A stretch of 64,000 nt of DNA from assembly GCA_046350255.1 (NCBI GenBank), contig JAXMAV010000008.1, positions 62,001 through 126,000 on the forward strand, written 5' to 3'. A program made the position numbers and the translations under genes. Source of the stretch: CALDUY01 sp046350255. GTDB taxonomy: Bacteria > Planctomycetota > Planctomycetia > Gemmatales > Gemmataceae. The notes beneath the pieces were generated by a model. The model ran no database searches, was not told where the DNA came from, and saw only the letters and a list, made by a program, of their open reading frames with translations. Every line of letters starts with the position of its first letter. Within the stretch, counting starts at the first letter, position 1. Of this stretch, positions 39,670 to 48,668 are shown piece after piece.

Positions 39670-40962
39670 TCAGGACTCCGTCAGGGCGCGGCGGGTTTTC
39701 TCGGCCTCGATGCGGATGGCCGGGTTGTCGTCGTGGGTCAGCTGCTCGATCCGTTCGCGCAGCGGAGCCAGGTCGAACGTCGGGCGCTGGCGGTGCAGTT
39801 CGGCCAGGGCCTGCAGGGTGCTGGTCAGGGTGACCACGACCAGCGCCTCGTTGGGTTCCTCGCGTTCGCCGTCGCGCTGGGTCAGTCGGCGGACGAACAG
39901 CTCGCGCAGCAGGGCAGGGTCGAGCTGATCTGCCAGGAGAACCAGGCGCACCCGGTCGCTGCCGCGGCGCGCCAGGGCAAGGTTGGCGTTGACCTGGACC
40001 TGAAAACCGGGTCGCTTGCACAGCGCGCGTGAGCGTCGGGCCTCGGGATTGCGCTGCAGCAGTTCGTCGAGTCGGTCCTGGCCCCGACCATCGTCCAGGG
40101 CAAGCCGGGCCAGCAGAGCATCGACCTGGCGCACCTCGGCGGGGGTGCCAGTCCAGAAGTTGGACACCAGGGCGGCCAGCTCGCGCAGGTAGGGGTCGTC
40201 GTCCTCGCCGCACTGCAGCAAGACGGCCGCGACGCCGAAGCTGCTGGCCTGGCCGGCCCGGCGCTGTTCGAGATAGGCGCGGCACTGACTCGCCAGCGCG
40301 ACGAGCGACTCACGGGTGACGGCCTGCAACTCCTGGTCGATCTGCTCCTTCTGATCGTCGCTGCTGGCGTCGTACTTGCGCAGCTGATCGCCGAGCACGG
40401 CCAGGGCGAACAGAGCGCGACTGCGCCGCTGAGCCAGCGCCTCGGCCTCCATCCCGGTGGTCTGCCCGGCCATCCGGCACAGCAGGGGCGTGCCGGCGGG
40501 CACCTGGAAGTTCCCCAGGCTGGCGGCGAGATACATGATCAGGTCGCGATTGATGGTCAGCTCGCGCGTGGGGCCGGCCTCCTTCTCCGTGCCGGCGGCC
40601 GCGCGCTGCAAATGTTCGGCTTCGAGTCGGGCGCTCTCGGCCAGGGCGCGGTCGAGCCGGCCGGCCAGTTCCAGCGCGAAGGTGGCATCGCGAGCCATCT
40701 CCGGCGAGCGCGGCAGCTCCTGCGACAGGTCCGACGCTGCCCGCCAGCGGATGTCAGGGTTGGGACTGTCCAGGTTCTTCAGGTACTGGTCGACGGAGTG
40801 ACGGCGTGCGCCGGGGCCGAAGAACAGCTGCCCCAGCAGGTACAGGCCGATCAGCACCCCCACGATGAGAAAGGGGACCAGGAACAGCCGCAAGATCATC
40901 TGCCCGGTGGGAGGCTGCACGGGAGGCAGGCCGGGGGCTGGGATGGGAGGTTGTCCGCTCAC
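39670..40962 (-). CDS. Membrane-anchored helical-repeat (HEAT-like) protein
   Basis: The 430-residue product starts with a Pro-rich leader (SGQPPIPAPGLPPVQPP), one transmembrane helix (LFLVPFLIVGVLIGLYLLG), and a large helical region. That region includes SPNPDIRWRAASDLSQELPR at its start and TFDLAPLRERIEQLTHDDNP at its end, both typical of HEAT-type repeats. A GTG at 40962 with AGAGG 6 bases upstream is the likely start; an ATG 34 codons earlier gives an implausible leader. It leads the reverse-strand group with the PanE-like reductase and receiver. Function unknown. Confidence 0.75.
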   Translation of the reverse strand: MSGQPPIPAPGLPPVQPPTGQMILRLFLVPFLIVGVLIGLYLLGQLFFGPGARRHSVDQYLKNLDSPNPDIRWRAASDLSQELPRSPEMARDATFALELAGRLDRALAESARLEAEHLQRAAAGTEKEAGPTRELTINRDLIMYLAASLGNFQVPAGTPLLCRMAGQTTGMEAEALAQRRSRALFALAVLGDQLRKYDASSDDQKEQIDQELQAVTRESLVALASQCRAYLEQRRAGQASSFGVAAVLLQCGEDDDPYLRELAALVSNFWTGTPAEVRQVDALLARLALDDGRGQDRLDELLQRNPEARRSRALCKRPGFQVQVNANLALARRGSDRVRLVLLADQLDPALLRELFVRRLTQRDGEREEPNEALVVVTLTSTLQALAELHRQRPTFDLAPLRERIEQLTHDDNPAIRIEAEKTRRALTES

Positions 40963-41160
40963 CGATATCCTCTGGCAGAACTCCGGCGCGGTCGCGCTCG
41001 GCGCCGGGTGGGAAGGAACGACCGTCCGCAGGGCATCTTCGGCCGGACGACACAATCCATCCATTCTAGGCCTCGCGCAGTCGCTTGCACAGGCACAGCG
41101 CTCTTGCTAGGTTGATGCAATCGGCTTCCTCGAACGAGGGACGCCGCCCGGAGATGGTTC

Positions 41161-42114
41161 ATGCCGCTCACGTTGGAGCAGTACGCTACCTACCTGGATT
41201 CGCGCCACGACCTGCCCTGGCCGGCCGCGCCCACGCCTGCGCCAGTGAAGGCGCGGCCGCATCTGACGCGCCTGCCGCAGGTGCGCTGCGTGCTGTGGAA
41301 TGTCTACGGCACCCTCCTGGCCATCCCGCAGGGCGAGCTGCTCTTCGAGCATCCACAAGCCTTCATCATGAACAACGCCCTGGAGAAGACCATCCAGGAG
41401 TTCAAGATGTGGGGGTCGATGTCGCGCAAACCGGGCCAGCCGGCCGACTACATGCTCTCGCAGTATCGTCAGATCCTGACCGAACAATCGTCGGTGCCCG
41501 GCGGCGGCGAACGCCACCCCGAGACCCAGGCCGAGCGCATCTGGGAGACCATTCTCAAGCGGCTGATGCAGAAGGATTACAAGTTCGACGCCAGTTTCTT
41601 CGGCTCGCTCAACGAACTGTCGCGGAAGGTGGCCTACTTCTTCCACGCCAGCCTGCAGGGCACCACCTGCTATCCCGGCGCGGCCCAGGCGCTGCGCCAC
41701 GTCCAGGCGTCCGGCCTCAGCCAGGGCCTACTCGGCGATGGCCAGTGTTTCACCACGGTGCAACTGCAGCGCGGCCTGCTGAACCAGGACCCCGAGGCGC
41801 ACCTGTCCGACCTGCTCACCGAAGGTCTCAGCGTGCTATCGCACGAGCTGCGCGGCAAGAAGCCATCCGAGCGTCTCTACCGCCGGGCGGTCGAGCTGTT
41901 GCAGTCGCAGGGACTCTCGCCCGGCGAGGTGCTGCACGTCGGCTCCCGCATCACGCACGACATCATCCCGGCCCGACGGCTGGGCATGCACACCGCCTTG
42001 TTCACTGGCGACCGCGCCTCCTTGCAGGCCACTCCCGAGCAACTCAAGGAAGCCGCCAGCCGACCGGACATCTTGCTAACCGAACTCGAGCAGCTCGTCG
42101 AAGTTGTGGGTTGA
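41161..42114 (+). CDS. HAD-superfamily protein lacking the nucleophile aspartate
   Basis: The 317-residue product has HAD motif I in VLWNVYGTLLAI, but the nucleophile Asp is Asn47 (codon AAT at 41299-41301). Motif II is Ser/Thr-poor, motif III Lys is present (GKKPSERLYRRAVE), and motif IV reads VGSRITHD with the first acid replaced by Ser. It therefore looks like a pseudoenzyme or a much-altered phosphatase. It is followed by the FabZ-like gene after 12 bases and then trmB, all forward, so they are probably one transcript. Confidence 0.82.
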   Translation: MPLTLEQYATYLDSRHDLPWPAAPTPAPVKARPHLTRLPQVRCVLWNVYGTLLAIPQGELLFEHPQAFIMNNALEKTIQEFKMWGSMSRKPGQPADYMLSQYRQILTEQSSVPGGGERHPETQAERIWETILKRLMQKDYKFDASFFGSLNELSRKVAYFFHASLQGTTCYPGAAQALRHVQASGLSQGLLGDGQCFTTVQLQRGLLNQDPEAHLSDLLTEGLSVLSHELRGKKPSERLYRRAVELLQSQGLSPGEVLHVGSRITHDIIPARRLGMHTALFTGDRASLQATPEQLKEAASRPDILLTELEQLVEVVG

Positions 42115-42126
42115 GAAAGGACCTCC

Positions 42127-42636
42127 ATGCCACCTCCGCTAATCCTGGACCCGTCCACCCTGGATTTCAGTCAGATCCTCGTCACCCGCGAGCAGCTGCG
42201 TGAGTTCAACCCCCAGCGCTTCGAGATGGAGCAGATCGATGGCATCATCCACATCGATCGGGTGAACCACATCGTCGTCGGCTTCAAGAATGTCCGCGAC
42301 GACGAGTTCTGGGTGCGCGGGCACATGCCCGGCTTCCCCCTGCTGCCCGGCGTGCTGATGTGCGAGGCGTCGGCCCAGCTGGTCGCCTACTACTTCACCC
42401 TCGCCGGACTGAAGCACTCCGACTTCGTCGCCTTCGGCGGCATGGAGAACGTCCGCTTTCGTGGCGCGGTGCGCCCGGGAGACCGTCTCGTGCTCATCGG
42501 CAAGGCGCAGAAGCTGCACCGCCGTCAGACCATGTTCAACGTCCAGGGCTTCGTGGGCAAGTCGCTGGTCTTCCATGCCGACATCATCGGCGTGCAGTTC
42601 AACACGCGCGATGCCGGAACCGTCTCGGAGAGCTGA
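42127..42636 (+). CDS. FabZ-like 3-hydroxyacyl-ACP dehydratase
   Basis: The 169-residue product has the hot-dog-fold active site GHMPGFPLLPGVLMCEASAQ with His66 and Glu80, spaced 14 residues apart as in FabZ. The N-terminus is about 25 residues longer than in E. coli FabZ. It should dehydrate 3-hydroxyacyl-ACP in fatty acid synthesis, or a related substrate in lipid or polyketide pathways. It lies 12 bases after the HAD-like gene, and trmB starts two bases after its stop. The symbol fabZ is not assigned because Planctomycetes carry several homologues. Confidence 0.85.
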   Translation: MPPPLILDPSTLDFSQILVTREQLREFNPQRFEMEQIDGIIHIDRVNHIVVGFKNVRDDEFWVRGHMPGFPLLPGVLMCEASAQLVAYYFTLAGLKHSDFVAFGGMENVRFRGAVRPGDRLVLIGKAQKLHRRQTMFNVQGFVGKSLVFHADIIGVQFNTRDAGTVSES

Positions 42637-42638
42637 TC

Positions 42639-43298
42639 GTGCGCAAGAGTCCGCGCCTGCCGCAGGAGGCGCTCGAGCCTTACATGCTGGCCGCCCCCCA
42701 GCCCGGTCGGTTGTCCGAGCCGCCGCCCGCGCCGCTTGACTGGGCAGTGGTTTTCGGCAACTCCCACCCAGTGGAGATCGAGGTCGGTTTCGGCAAGGGA
42801 CTTTTCCTCGTCACCGCCTCGGGCGAGCACCCCGACACCAACTACCTGGGCATCGAGATCGTCCGCAAGTATCAGCTGTTCACCGCCACGCGCCTGGCCA
42901 AGCGCGAGCGCCGCAACGTCCGCGTCGCCTGCACCGATGCCCGGCCGTTCCTGCGCGACTGGGTGGCCCCAGGTAGCGTCCAGGCGGTCCACCTGTACTT
43001 CCCCGATCCGTGGTGGAAGAAGCGCCATCACACCCGGCGCGTGTTCACCCCCGAGTTCGCCCAGACCTGTCAGCGCATCCTGAAGCCAGACGGTCAGTTG
43101 ATTGTGGTGACCGACGTGGCCGACTACGCCGAGATGGTGCAGCAGACCGTGCGCGACCACACCCAGTTCGTCGAGGCCGAGCCGCCCTCGGAGAAGCCGC
43201 CCGGCCACGACATGGATTACCTGACCAACTTCGAGCGCAAGTTCCGGCAGGAGGGCCGCCCCATCCACCGGATGCGCTTCCTTCTCACGCCTTCTTGA
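42639..43298 (+). CDS. trmB: tRNA (guanine-N7-)-methyltransferase
   Basis: The 219-residue product has the SAM motif VEIEVGFGKGLFLVTASGEH, NYLGIEIVRKY, and the TrmB-specific HLYFPDPWWKKRHHTRR and TNFERKFRQEGRPIHRM. It methylates G46 of tRNA. The start is a GTG two bases after the fabZ-like stop, with GGAG about 8 bases upstream; no better ATG exists. Its last 14 bases overlap the end of the converging gene at 43285. Confidence 0.9.
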   Translation: MRKSPRLPQEALEPYMLAAPQPGRLSEPPPAPLDWAVVFGNSHPVEIEVGFGKGLFLVTASGEHPDTNYLGIEIVRKYQLFTATRLAKRERRNVRVACTDARPFLRDWVAPGSVQAVHLYFPDPWWKKRHHTRRVFTPEFAQTCQRILKPDGQLIVVTDVADYAEMVQQTVRDHTQFVEAEPPSEKPPGHDMDYLTNFERKFRQEGRPIHRMRFLLTPS

Positions 43299-44820
43299 AG
43301 ACCTTCCGCGCCTCGTCCAGGCCCGGCGCCGGCTTGCCTACCACCAGGCTGGCCGTCACTCGCGCCAGCGCCAGCAGGTGGCGTTCGCGTACCTCCTTGC
43401 GCGATCGGCTGCACTCGTCGCGGACGGTGTGGTAGTACTTCTCGGCGTGCAGGGCACCGTCCTCGCTGATGGCGTACTTCCGGAACAGATCCATCAGAGC
43501 GGCGGCGGCGTGTCCCTGACGGAGATAGCAGGCGGTCAGGGCGCAGGACCGGCGCTGGTCGCCGGCGCGGATCGCCTCGTCGAGCGCGTCGGTCAGCCTG
43601 GCCGGCTCGCGCAGGGTAATCTTCTCGACGTCCTCGGCCAGGGGATAGCGATGCGGCATCTGGCCTGTCCCTTGCCCCGCGGTGTGGTACGCCCCGGCGA
43701 TCAGGCTGGCGAAGGTGTTCCGCGCCCCGGTCACGCCAGCGATGCGTCGCCAGGCGTTGGCAGCATCGGCGGCGTGGACGCCGACCGAATCGCCGTGGAC
43801 GCTGCCCAGCGGCTTGCCTGGCCAGGCCTGCTTCCGTCCTGGGTCGCCCAGCACCAATAGCGACGACGCCAGCCCCATGGCCTCGGCGATGCTCGCCGGC
43901 GCGATGCCGTCGGCCAGTGCCTCGGCGACAGCACCAGCGGCATCCTCGCGCGTTCCCACGTGCATGAGGTGCGCCAGCTTTTCCACCAGCGCGAGATCAG
44001 CCTGCCGCTTGCCGGGCTCCTTGCTCAGGAGACGGTGCTTCTCGAGCAGGCGGGGCAGGGTCTCGCGAATGCCCACGCTCATGTGGGGGGTGGAGGTGAC
44101 GGGATAATCGGCGCAGTGCCGCACGGTCTGTCGGAGCATGATCCGCGCCTGATCCTTGCCGACGAAGTCGAGGATCTCCCAGGCGCGCCAGGCTAGCACC
44201 ACCTTGTGGACGTTCAGCGAATCCTGCACGAGTGGCTGGATGGCATCGTAGGCGGTGGACGGCTGAGTGGCGTGAAGCTTGACCGCCAGGCCATCGGCGA
44301 CCTCCACCTGACGCAGCCGGGCGGCGGCCAGTAGCTGGTCGCCCTGCGCCTTGGAGGCATCGACTGCCGCAGGCGGCTCTTCGGCCAGCAGGTCGGCCTT
44401 CTGTCGAGCGTTGCCGTGGATCAGCGTGGCGTTGCGATACAGCACCTTGAAGACCGGCAGCGGCCTCGTCTCGGTGTCCAGGCTCTCGGCCATGACGTAC
44501 GCCGGCGCCAGCGCCATGAAGGTGTGGTAGCCCTCGTAGTGCTGCCCAGCGAAGGCGTGGGTGTTGGCCAGCGCGCCGGCTGCCACCAGATCGCGCAGCG
44601 AGGTCTTGCGTTCGAGCTGCTCGCGGAACACGCCCAGCAATTTCGTTGGAGGCGTCTCCTGCAGCAGCCGGGCCAGGCGGTTCAGCGCCGGGGTCGCAGG
44701 GGCATCCGCCAGGACCGGGTCGGCCAACCCCAACTCCGCGGCCAGCCCCGTGCCGACCAGGGCGGCCATCATGCCTTGCCCCACCTCCGCCAGAAACTCT
44801 CGCCGATCGCTCGCCTGCAT
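43285..44820 (-). CDS. Tat-type exported protein of unknown function
   Basis: The 511-residue product begins MQASDRREFLAEVGQGMMAA, a twin-arginine-like signal, and is helical with many Ala and Leu. It carries several His-rich spots (NTHAFAGQHYEGYHTFMAL, STPHMSVGIRE, SVHGDSVGVHAAD) that could bind metal or heme. No family is recognised. GGAGG lies 6 bases before the ATG at 44820, which decides the start over a longer reading. Its 3' end overlaps trmB by 14 bases, tail to tail. Confidence 0.75.
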   Translation of the reverse strand: MQASDRREFLAEVGQGMMAALVGTGLAAELGLADPVLADAPATPALNRLARLLQETPPTKLLGVFREQLERKTSLRDLVAAGALANTHAFAGQHYEGYHTFMALAPAYVMAESLDTETRPLPVFKVLYRNATLIHGNARQKADLLAEEPPAAVDASKAQGDQLLAAARLRQVEVADGLAVKLHATQPSTAYDAIQPLVQDSLNVHKVVLAWRAWEILDFVGKDQARIMLRQTVRHCADYPVTSTPHMSVGIRETLPRLLEKHRLLSKEPGKRQADLALVEKLAHLMHVGTREDAAGAVAEALADGIAPASIAEAMGLASSLLVLGDPGRKQAWPGKPLGSVHGDSVGVHAADAANAWRRIAGVTGARNTFASLIAGAYHTAGQGTGQMPHRYPLAEDVEKITLREPARLTDALDEAIRAGDQRRSCALTACYLRQGHAAAALMDLFRKYAISEDGALHAEKYYHTVRDECSRSRKEVRERHLLALARVTASLVVGKPAPGLDEARKVFKKA

Positions 44821-44961
44821 GGTCCACCTCCGCCAGCAACTGCAGGGGGTCACGTCGGAGGACGATGCACTCGCCTCGACTGCGGCGCGGCCCACTGGCT
44901 TGAGTATGCGCGTGGTCGAACCCGACCGCAAGGACCGGCCACACGATTTCGGACCTTCGCA

Positions 44962-46068
44962 TCAGCAATAGCCGACCGGGTCGCGTTCGGTTTCACTGGC
45001 CCAGACCATGACGCCGGACCACTCAACAGCCAGCCGCCGGGCCAGTTCCTCGACGCCGGGTCGTTCGCTGGCGTGATGCCCGGGGAGCAGCAGAGCTACC
45101 CCTGCTGCCTCCGCCGCCAGGCAATCGTGGTAGCGGGCCTCGCCGGTGATCATCACATCAGCGCCGGCCCGCACGGCATCCAACAACAGTTCGCCGCCCG
45201 ACCCACAGACGATGGCCACCCGGCGCACCGGTCGGTCGGCCTCGCCCACCATCTGGATCGGCCCACAGGCCAGCGCCTGGCGAAGTTGGCCACCCAGGTC
45301 GCGCAGGGTCCCCCCCGAGGGCAGCTCGCCGACGCGACCATCACCCAGGCTGTCGGGCGCGGCCTGCAGGGGATACAGATCGAAGGCGGGTTCCTCGTAG
45401 GAATGGGCCTGACGCAGCGCCGTCACCACCGCGGATAATCGACTCTCTGGGCAGACCACCTCAAGACGCCATTCGCTGATCTCCTCGCGGCGTCCCTTCT
45501 GCCCGACGGTGGGGTTGGCCGCCTCCGAACCATGGAACGTCCCGGTGCCCGCCAGGCGAAAACTGCACTCGCGGTACTCGCCAATGCGCCCGGCGCCGGC
45601 GGCGAACAGGGCATCCGAAACCCGGGCCAGGTCGCTGTCAGGCACGAAGACCACCAGTTTGACCTGCCGGGCTCCCCCGCGTCCCGGACGTAACGGCGCC
45701 AGCGCGGTCAGCCCCAACCGGGTGGCGATCTGCTCGTTGATGCCGCCCCGCGCGTTGTCGAAGGCAGTGTGTGGACTGTAGACCGCCACGCCGGCCCGCG
45801 CCAGCGCCAGCAGCATGCGCCCCTCGGTCGTGTCGCCTGTCAGCCGCTTGACCGCGCGAAATAGCACGGGGTGATGTGAGACGATCATGCTGGCCCGGCG
45901 CTCGACCGCCTCGGCCGCTGTCGTCGGGGTCACCGTCAGGCAGGTCATCACGCGGTCGACCGCGCCATCGCGTTCGCCGAGCAGCAGCCCCACGTTGTCC
46001 CACTCGGCTGCCAGGCGCAGGGGAAGCATCCGTTCGAGATGAGCGACCGCCGCCGCGACCGTGAACAT
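44962..46068 (-). CDS. Nif3-like dinuclear metal centre protein
   Basis: The 368-residue product has the Nif3/YbgI signatures: AEWDNVGLLLGE, MIVSHHPVLFRAVKRLTGD with the HH metal ligands, YSPHTAFDNARGGINEQIAT, and near the end GADVMITGEARYHDCLAAE and LLLPGHHASER. The middle insertion of about 100 residues (VKLVVFVPDSDLARVSDALF) is the PII-like domain of the long bacterial form. The family is annotated as GTP cyclohydrolase 1 type 2 or as a metal-binding hexamer; the true substrate is uncertain. AGGAGG lies 6 bases before the ATG. Confidence 0.9.
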   Translation of the reverse strand: MFTVAAAVAHLERMLPLRLAAEWDNVGLLLGERDGAVDRVMTCLTVTPTTAAEAVERRASMIVSHHPVLFRAVKRLTGDTTEGRMLLALARAGVAVYSPHTAFDNARGGINEQIATRLGLTALAPLRPGRGGARQVKLVVFVPDSDLARVSDALFAAGAGRIGEYRECSFRLAGTGTFHGSEAANPTVGQKGRREEISEWRLEVVCPESRLSAVVTALRQAHSYEEPAFDLYPLQAAPDSLGDGRVGELPSGGTLRDLGGQLRQALACGPIQMVGEADRPVRRVAIVCGSGGELLLDAVRAGADVMITGEARYHDCLAAEAAGVALLLPGHHASERPGVEELARRLAVEWSGVMVWASETERDPVGYC

Positions 46069-46183
46069 GCGAAACCTCCTGAGGCAGATTCGTCGGGTGC
46101 GAGGTCAAACGTCACCCGGGTAATTTGTGTGCTAGGTTACAAGGACGGTGGATTGTACACCGAATCCGAGTGGAGAGGCGGCC

Positions 46184-47368
46184 ATGACCCATCTGCCCGA
46201 GGCGACGCTCGACGAGTTGTTCGTGGCAGACCATTGCCATCTGCGTATCCCGAGCCTGCCCGACTGGGTCGAGCCCACTGCCGAATTCCTGGTGCAGCGC
46301 GCACAACAGAGCGGCGTGGTGACCAGCACCCGGGCGCACCGTCTCATGACTGCCCTGCACGAAGGTCTGTCGAACGCCATCATCCACGGCAACCTTGGCA
46401 TCTCCTCGGAGCTGAAGGAGCACGACGACGAGTCGTTCGTCCGCGAGGTGGCCCAGCGCTGCTCGGATCCCGTTCTGTCCACCCGGGTAGTCGATATCCG
46501 CGCCTCGTTCCTGGCGAACACCGCCTCATGGGTGATCACCGACGAAGGCGCCGGCTTCGACCATATCGCCATGCTGCGCCGGCTCGATGAGGGCGAGTAT
46601 GACTCCAACAAACCGTCGGGCCGCGGCTTGATGCTGATGCGCGCATTCGTCGATGAGATCCGCTTCGAGCTGGGTGGGAGGCAACTGCAGTTGGTCCTGC
46701 ACCGGGAAGAGGGTCCCGAGAAGCGTACCGTCGAGCGCATGCCCATGGCGCGCAACGTGCGCGTTGCCCCTATCGACGAGCGCGGCCAGGTCCACTGGCT
46801 GAACGGGCACGAGGCGCTGATGCGCAATGTCTCGGCCGAGGGGATCGGTCTGCTGCAGGTCAAGGAACGGATGAACGACCGCGTGCTGATTACCATTCCC
46901 ACCGAGGGCGAACCCGTCGCGGTGCCCGCCGAGGTGCGCCACTGGCGCGAGATCTCCGCCGACATCGTCGAGGTGGGCTGTCGGTTCCACCGCCCCATCA
47001 ATCTCAGCGCGCTGGGCCTGCCCACCCAGGAGCAGGAGAAGGAATCGGCCGTGGCCCGATTGATCCGGCGGCTCTCGGATCGCCAGACGCCCGGCGAGCG
47101 CCGCCAGGCGCAACGCGTCACCTACCATCAGCCGATCCAGGTGGAATCGCGCCAGGGGCCAACGGTGCGCGGCTTCGCGCGGGATCTCTCGCGCACCGGC
47201 ATCTCGTTCTACACCAGCAAGGCGATCCCGCTCGACCTGGCGACGCTACAGCTGCCCATGGGCGATGAGTCGGTGGCGCGGGTGCCCGCTCACGTGGTGC
47301 GCTGCCGGCAGCTCATCGAGGGTTTCTACGAGGTGGCCGCGATGTTCGGCGAATGCCGGGCGCACTGA
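46184..47368 (+). CDS. ATPase (RsbW-like) with two PilZ domains
   Basis: The 394-residue product starts with a GHKL ATPase domain of anti-sigma type: ALHEGLSNAIIHGNLGISSE (N box), VITDEGAGFD (G1) and SGRGLMLMRAFVDEIRFE (G2). Two PilZ-like domains follow, with NVSAEGIGLL (about 220-280) and then GERRQAQRVTYHQPIQVE plus DLSRTGISFY (about 300-390). The second has the R-xxx-R and D-x-S-xx-G residues that bind cyclic di-GMP. The protein may join partner switching to cyclic di-GMP. GGAGAGG lies 5 bases before the ATG at 46184. Confidence 0.85.
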   Translation: MTHLPEATLDELFVADHCHLRIPSLPDWVEPTAEFLVQRAQQSGVVTSTRAHRLMTALHEGLSNAIIHGNLGISSELKEHDDESFVREVAQRCSDPVLSTRVVDIRASFLANTASWVITDEGAGFDHIAMLRRLDEGEYDSNKPSGRGLMLMRAFVDEIRFELGGRQLQLVLHREEGPEKRTVERMPMARNVRVAPIDERGQVHWLNGHEALMRNVSAEGIGLLQVKERMNDRVLITIPTEGEPVAVPAEVRHWREISADIVEVGCRFHRPINLSALGLPTQEQEKESAVARLIRRLSDRQTPGERRQAQRVTYHQPIQVESRQGPTVRGFARDLSRTGISFYTSKAIPLDLATLQLPMGDESVARVPAHVVRCRQLIEGFYEVAAMFGECRAH

Positions 47369-47510
47369 AGCAATCTCTCCCCCAGGTTGCCTCGTCGAGG
47401 AGAAGGGCCGGAAGGACGCAGCGACTTTTCCGCGCCGGCTTCGTCACAGGGGCTTCCTCGCGCCGTATTTGTAGGGTGAGAGGCTCCATCTGCGTGTGTG
47501 GGGGAAGGTC

Positions 47511-48260
47511 ATGCCCGCGCGTCTGGCGTCGGTACTGCTGGTTGGTTTGCTGCTGGGATCCGCGCACGCCGCTCCACCCACCGATCGCCCCCGCATCACC
47601 TTCGTCCTGCCCGGCAACGTCAGCGTGGTCAGCCCCGAGCGCGCCGCCCAGCTGTTCAAGGATCTGCAAGCCGATCGCGACATCGCCCACCGCTACCCCA
47701 TTGATGGCTGCTACGCCCGCGCCCACCTGATGGGCCGTCGCCTGGCCGAGGTGGGCATCACGCCCGGCAAGATTTGGGCCTTCGACGATCGTGCCATGGA
47801 CGACAAGAAATCGCCTACGCGACTCCGAGTCCGCACCCCGAACCACCCGGCCGGGACGGTCGCCTGGCGCTATCACGTAGCGCCGATCCTGGGGGTGCGC
47901 GAGGCCTCGGGTCGAGTGCGCACGCACGTCTTCGATCCCTCGCTGTTCGGTCAACCCGTTCCCGTGGCGCGCTGGCTAAAGCGGATGGTTGATCAGAAGG
48001 CCGACTTCATTCCGCGCATCGACCTGACCGCCTGGGGCGAGGCTCCGCGTCGGCTCAATGGGTCGCGCTACGCGGGTCAGGGCTACTGGCCCGGGGCCGA
48101 TCCCGGGGTCAACCTCGACTCGGTCGCCCGGCTGACCATGATCCGCTACCTGCCGCTGCAAGGCAGCAACCGTACCCTGGTCGTCCCGCGCGGTGCCCCG
48201 GTGGCCATGGTCGTCGAGCAACCCCAGCCTCCCGCCATTCCAGACGGTACGAGGAAGTAA
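47511..48260 (+). CDS. Secreted protein-glutaminase-like protein
   Basis: The 249-residue product has a signal peptide (SVLLVGLLLGSAHA). The mature part has PIDGCYARAHLMGRRLAEVG with Cys67, WRYHVAPIL with His122, and VFDPSLFGQPVP with Asp142. This Cys-His-Asp arrangement and the C.YARAH...W.YHVAP...DPS.F pattern match bacterial protein-glutamine glutaminases, which deamidate Gln side chains in proteins. GGGGAAGG lies just before the ATG at 47511; a GTG at 47496 is possible. A terminator follows. Its target is unknown and the activity is unproven. Confidence 0.72.
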   Translation: MPARLASVLLVGLLLGSAHAAPPTDRPRITFVLPGNVSVVSPERAAQLFKDLQADRDIAHRYPIDGCYARAHLMGRRLAEVGITPGKIWAFDDRAMDDKKSPTRLRVRTPNHPAGTVAWRYHVAPILGVREASGRVRTHVFDPSLFGQPVPVARWLKRMVDQKADFIPRIDLTAWGEAPRRLNGSRYAGQGYWPGADPGVNLDSVARLTMIRYLPLQGSNRTLVVPRGAPVAMVVEQPQPPAIPDGTRK

Positions 48261-48271
48261 CTCAACACACA

Positions 48272-48315
48272 AACCCAGGAGGAGACCTCACCGGTCGCCC
48301 TCCTGGGTTCGTTTC
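48272..48315 (+). terminator. Terminator after the glutaminase-like gene
   Basis: A perfect 11-bp inverted repeat AACCCAGGAGG/CCTCCTGGGTT (48272-48282 against 48299-48309) with a 16-base loop is followed by CGTTTCC. It starts 12 bases after the stop at 48260. Confidence 0.7.
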
Positions 48316-48367
48316 CAGGGCAGCGAACCGACTCGCCGCTACCCCACTCGCGTCCTAAACTACCACT

Positions 48368-48553
48368 CTAGCGCTGGGCCACCGCCTTGCGACGTTTCTT
48401 CTCGCTGCGTGCATGGCTGGTGCAACACAGCGTGTAGGTGCCGCAATGCGGGCAGGGACTCGATTCCTGCGCCTGCTGTTCGTAGACCGACCACCCGCGC
48501 GTGACCTTCCAGCCCCGGCGGCAACTAAGACAGCGAATCGAAACGATCTCCAC
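48368..48553 (-). CDS. Small zinc-ribbon protein
   Basis: The 61-residue product has CLSCRRGWKVTRGWSVYEQQ followed by CPHCGTYTLCC, two CxxC knuckles suitable for one zinc, and a basic tail (SEKKRRKAVAQR). The GTG at 48553 with AGGG six to seven bases upstream gives the most compact protein; an ATG at 48589 would add 12 residues. It sits alone between converging and diverging neighbours. Function unknown. Confidence 0.5.
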   Translation of the reverse strand: MEIVSIRCLSCRRGWKVTRGWSVYEQQAQESSPCPHCGTYTLCCTSHARSEKKRRKAVAQR

Positions 48554-48668
48554 AAACCACCCTGGATAGAGAAGCGGCCCCGCAGGCATCCACCTGGGGC
48601 GACCCTGGACGGGCTACCGCGAAACAGACACTCCCACCTTTATCGGCATCTGGCCGAGGAGACTTTAC

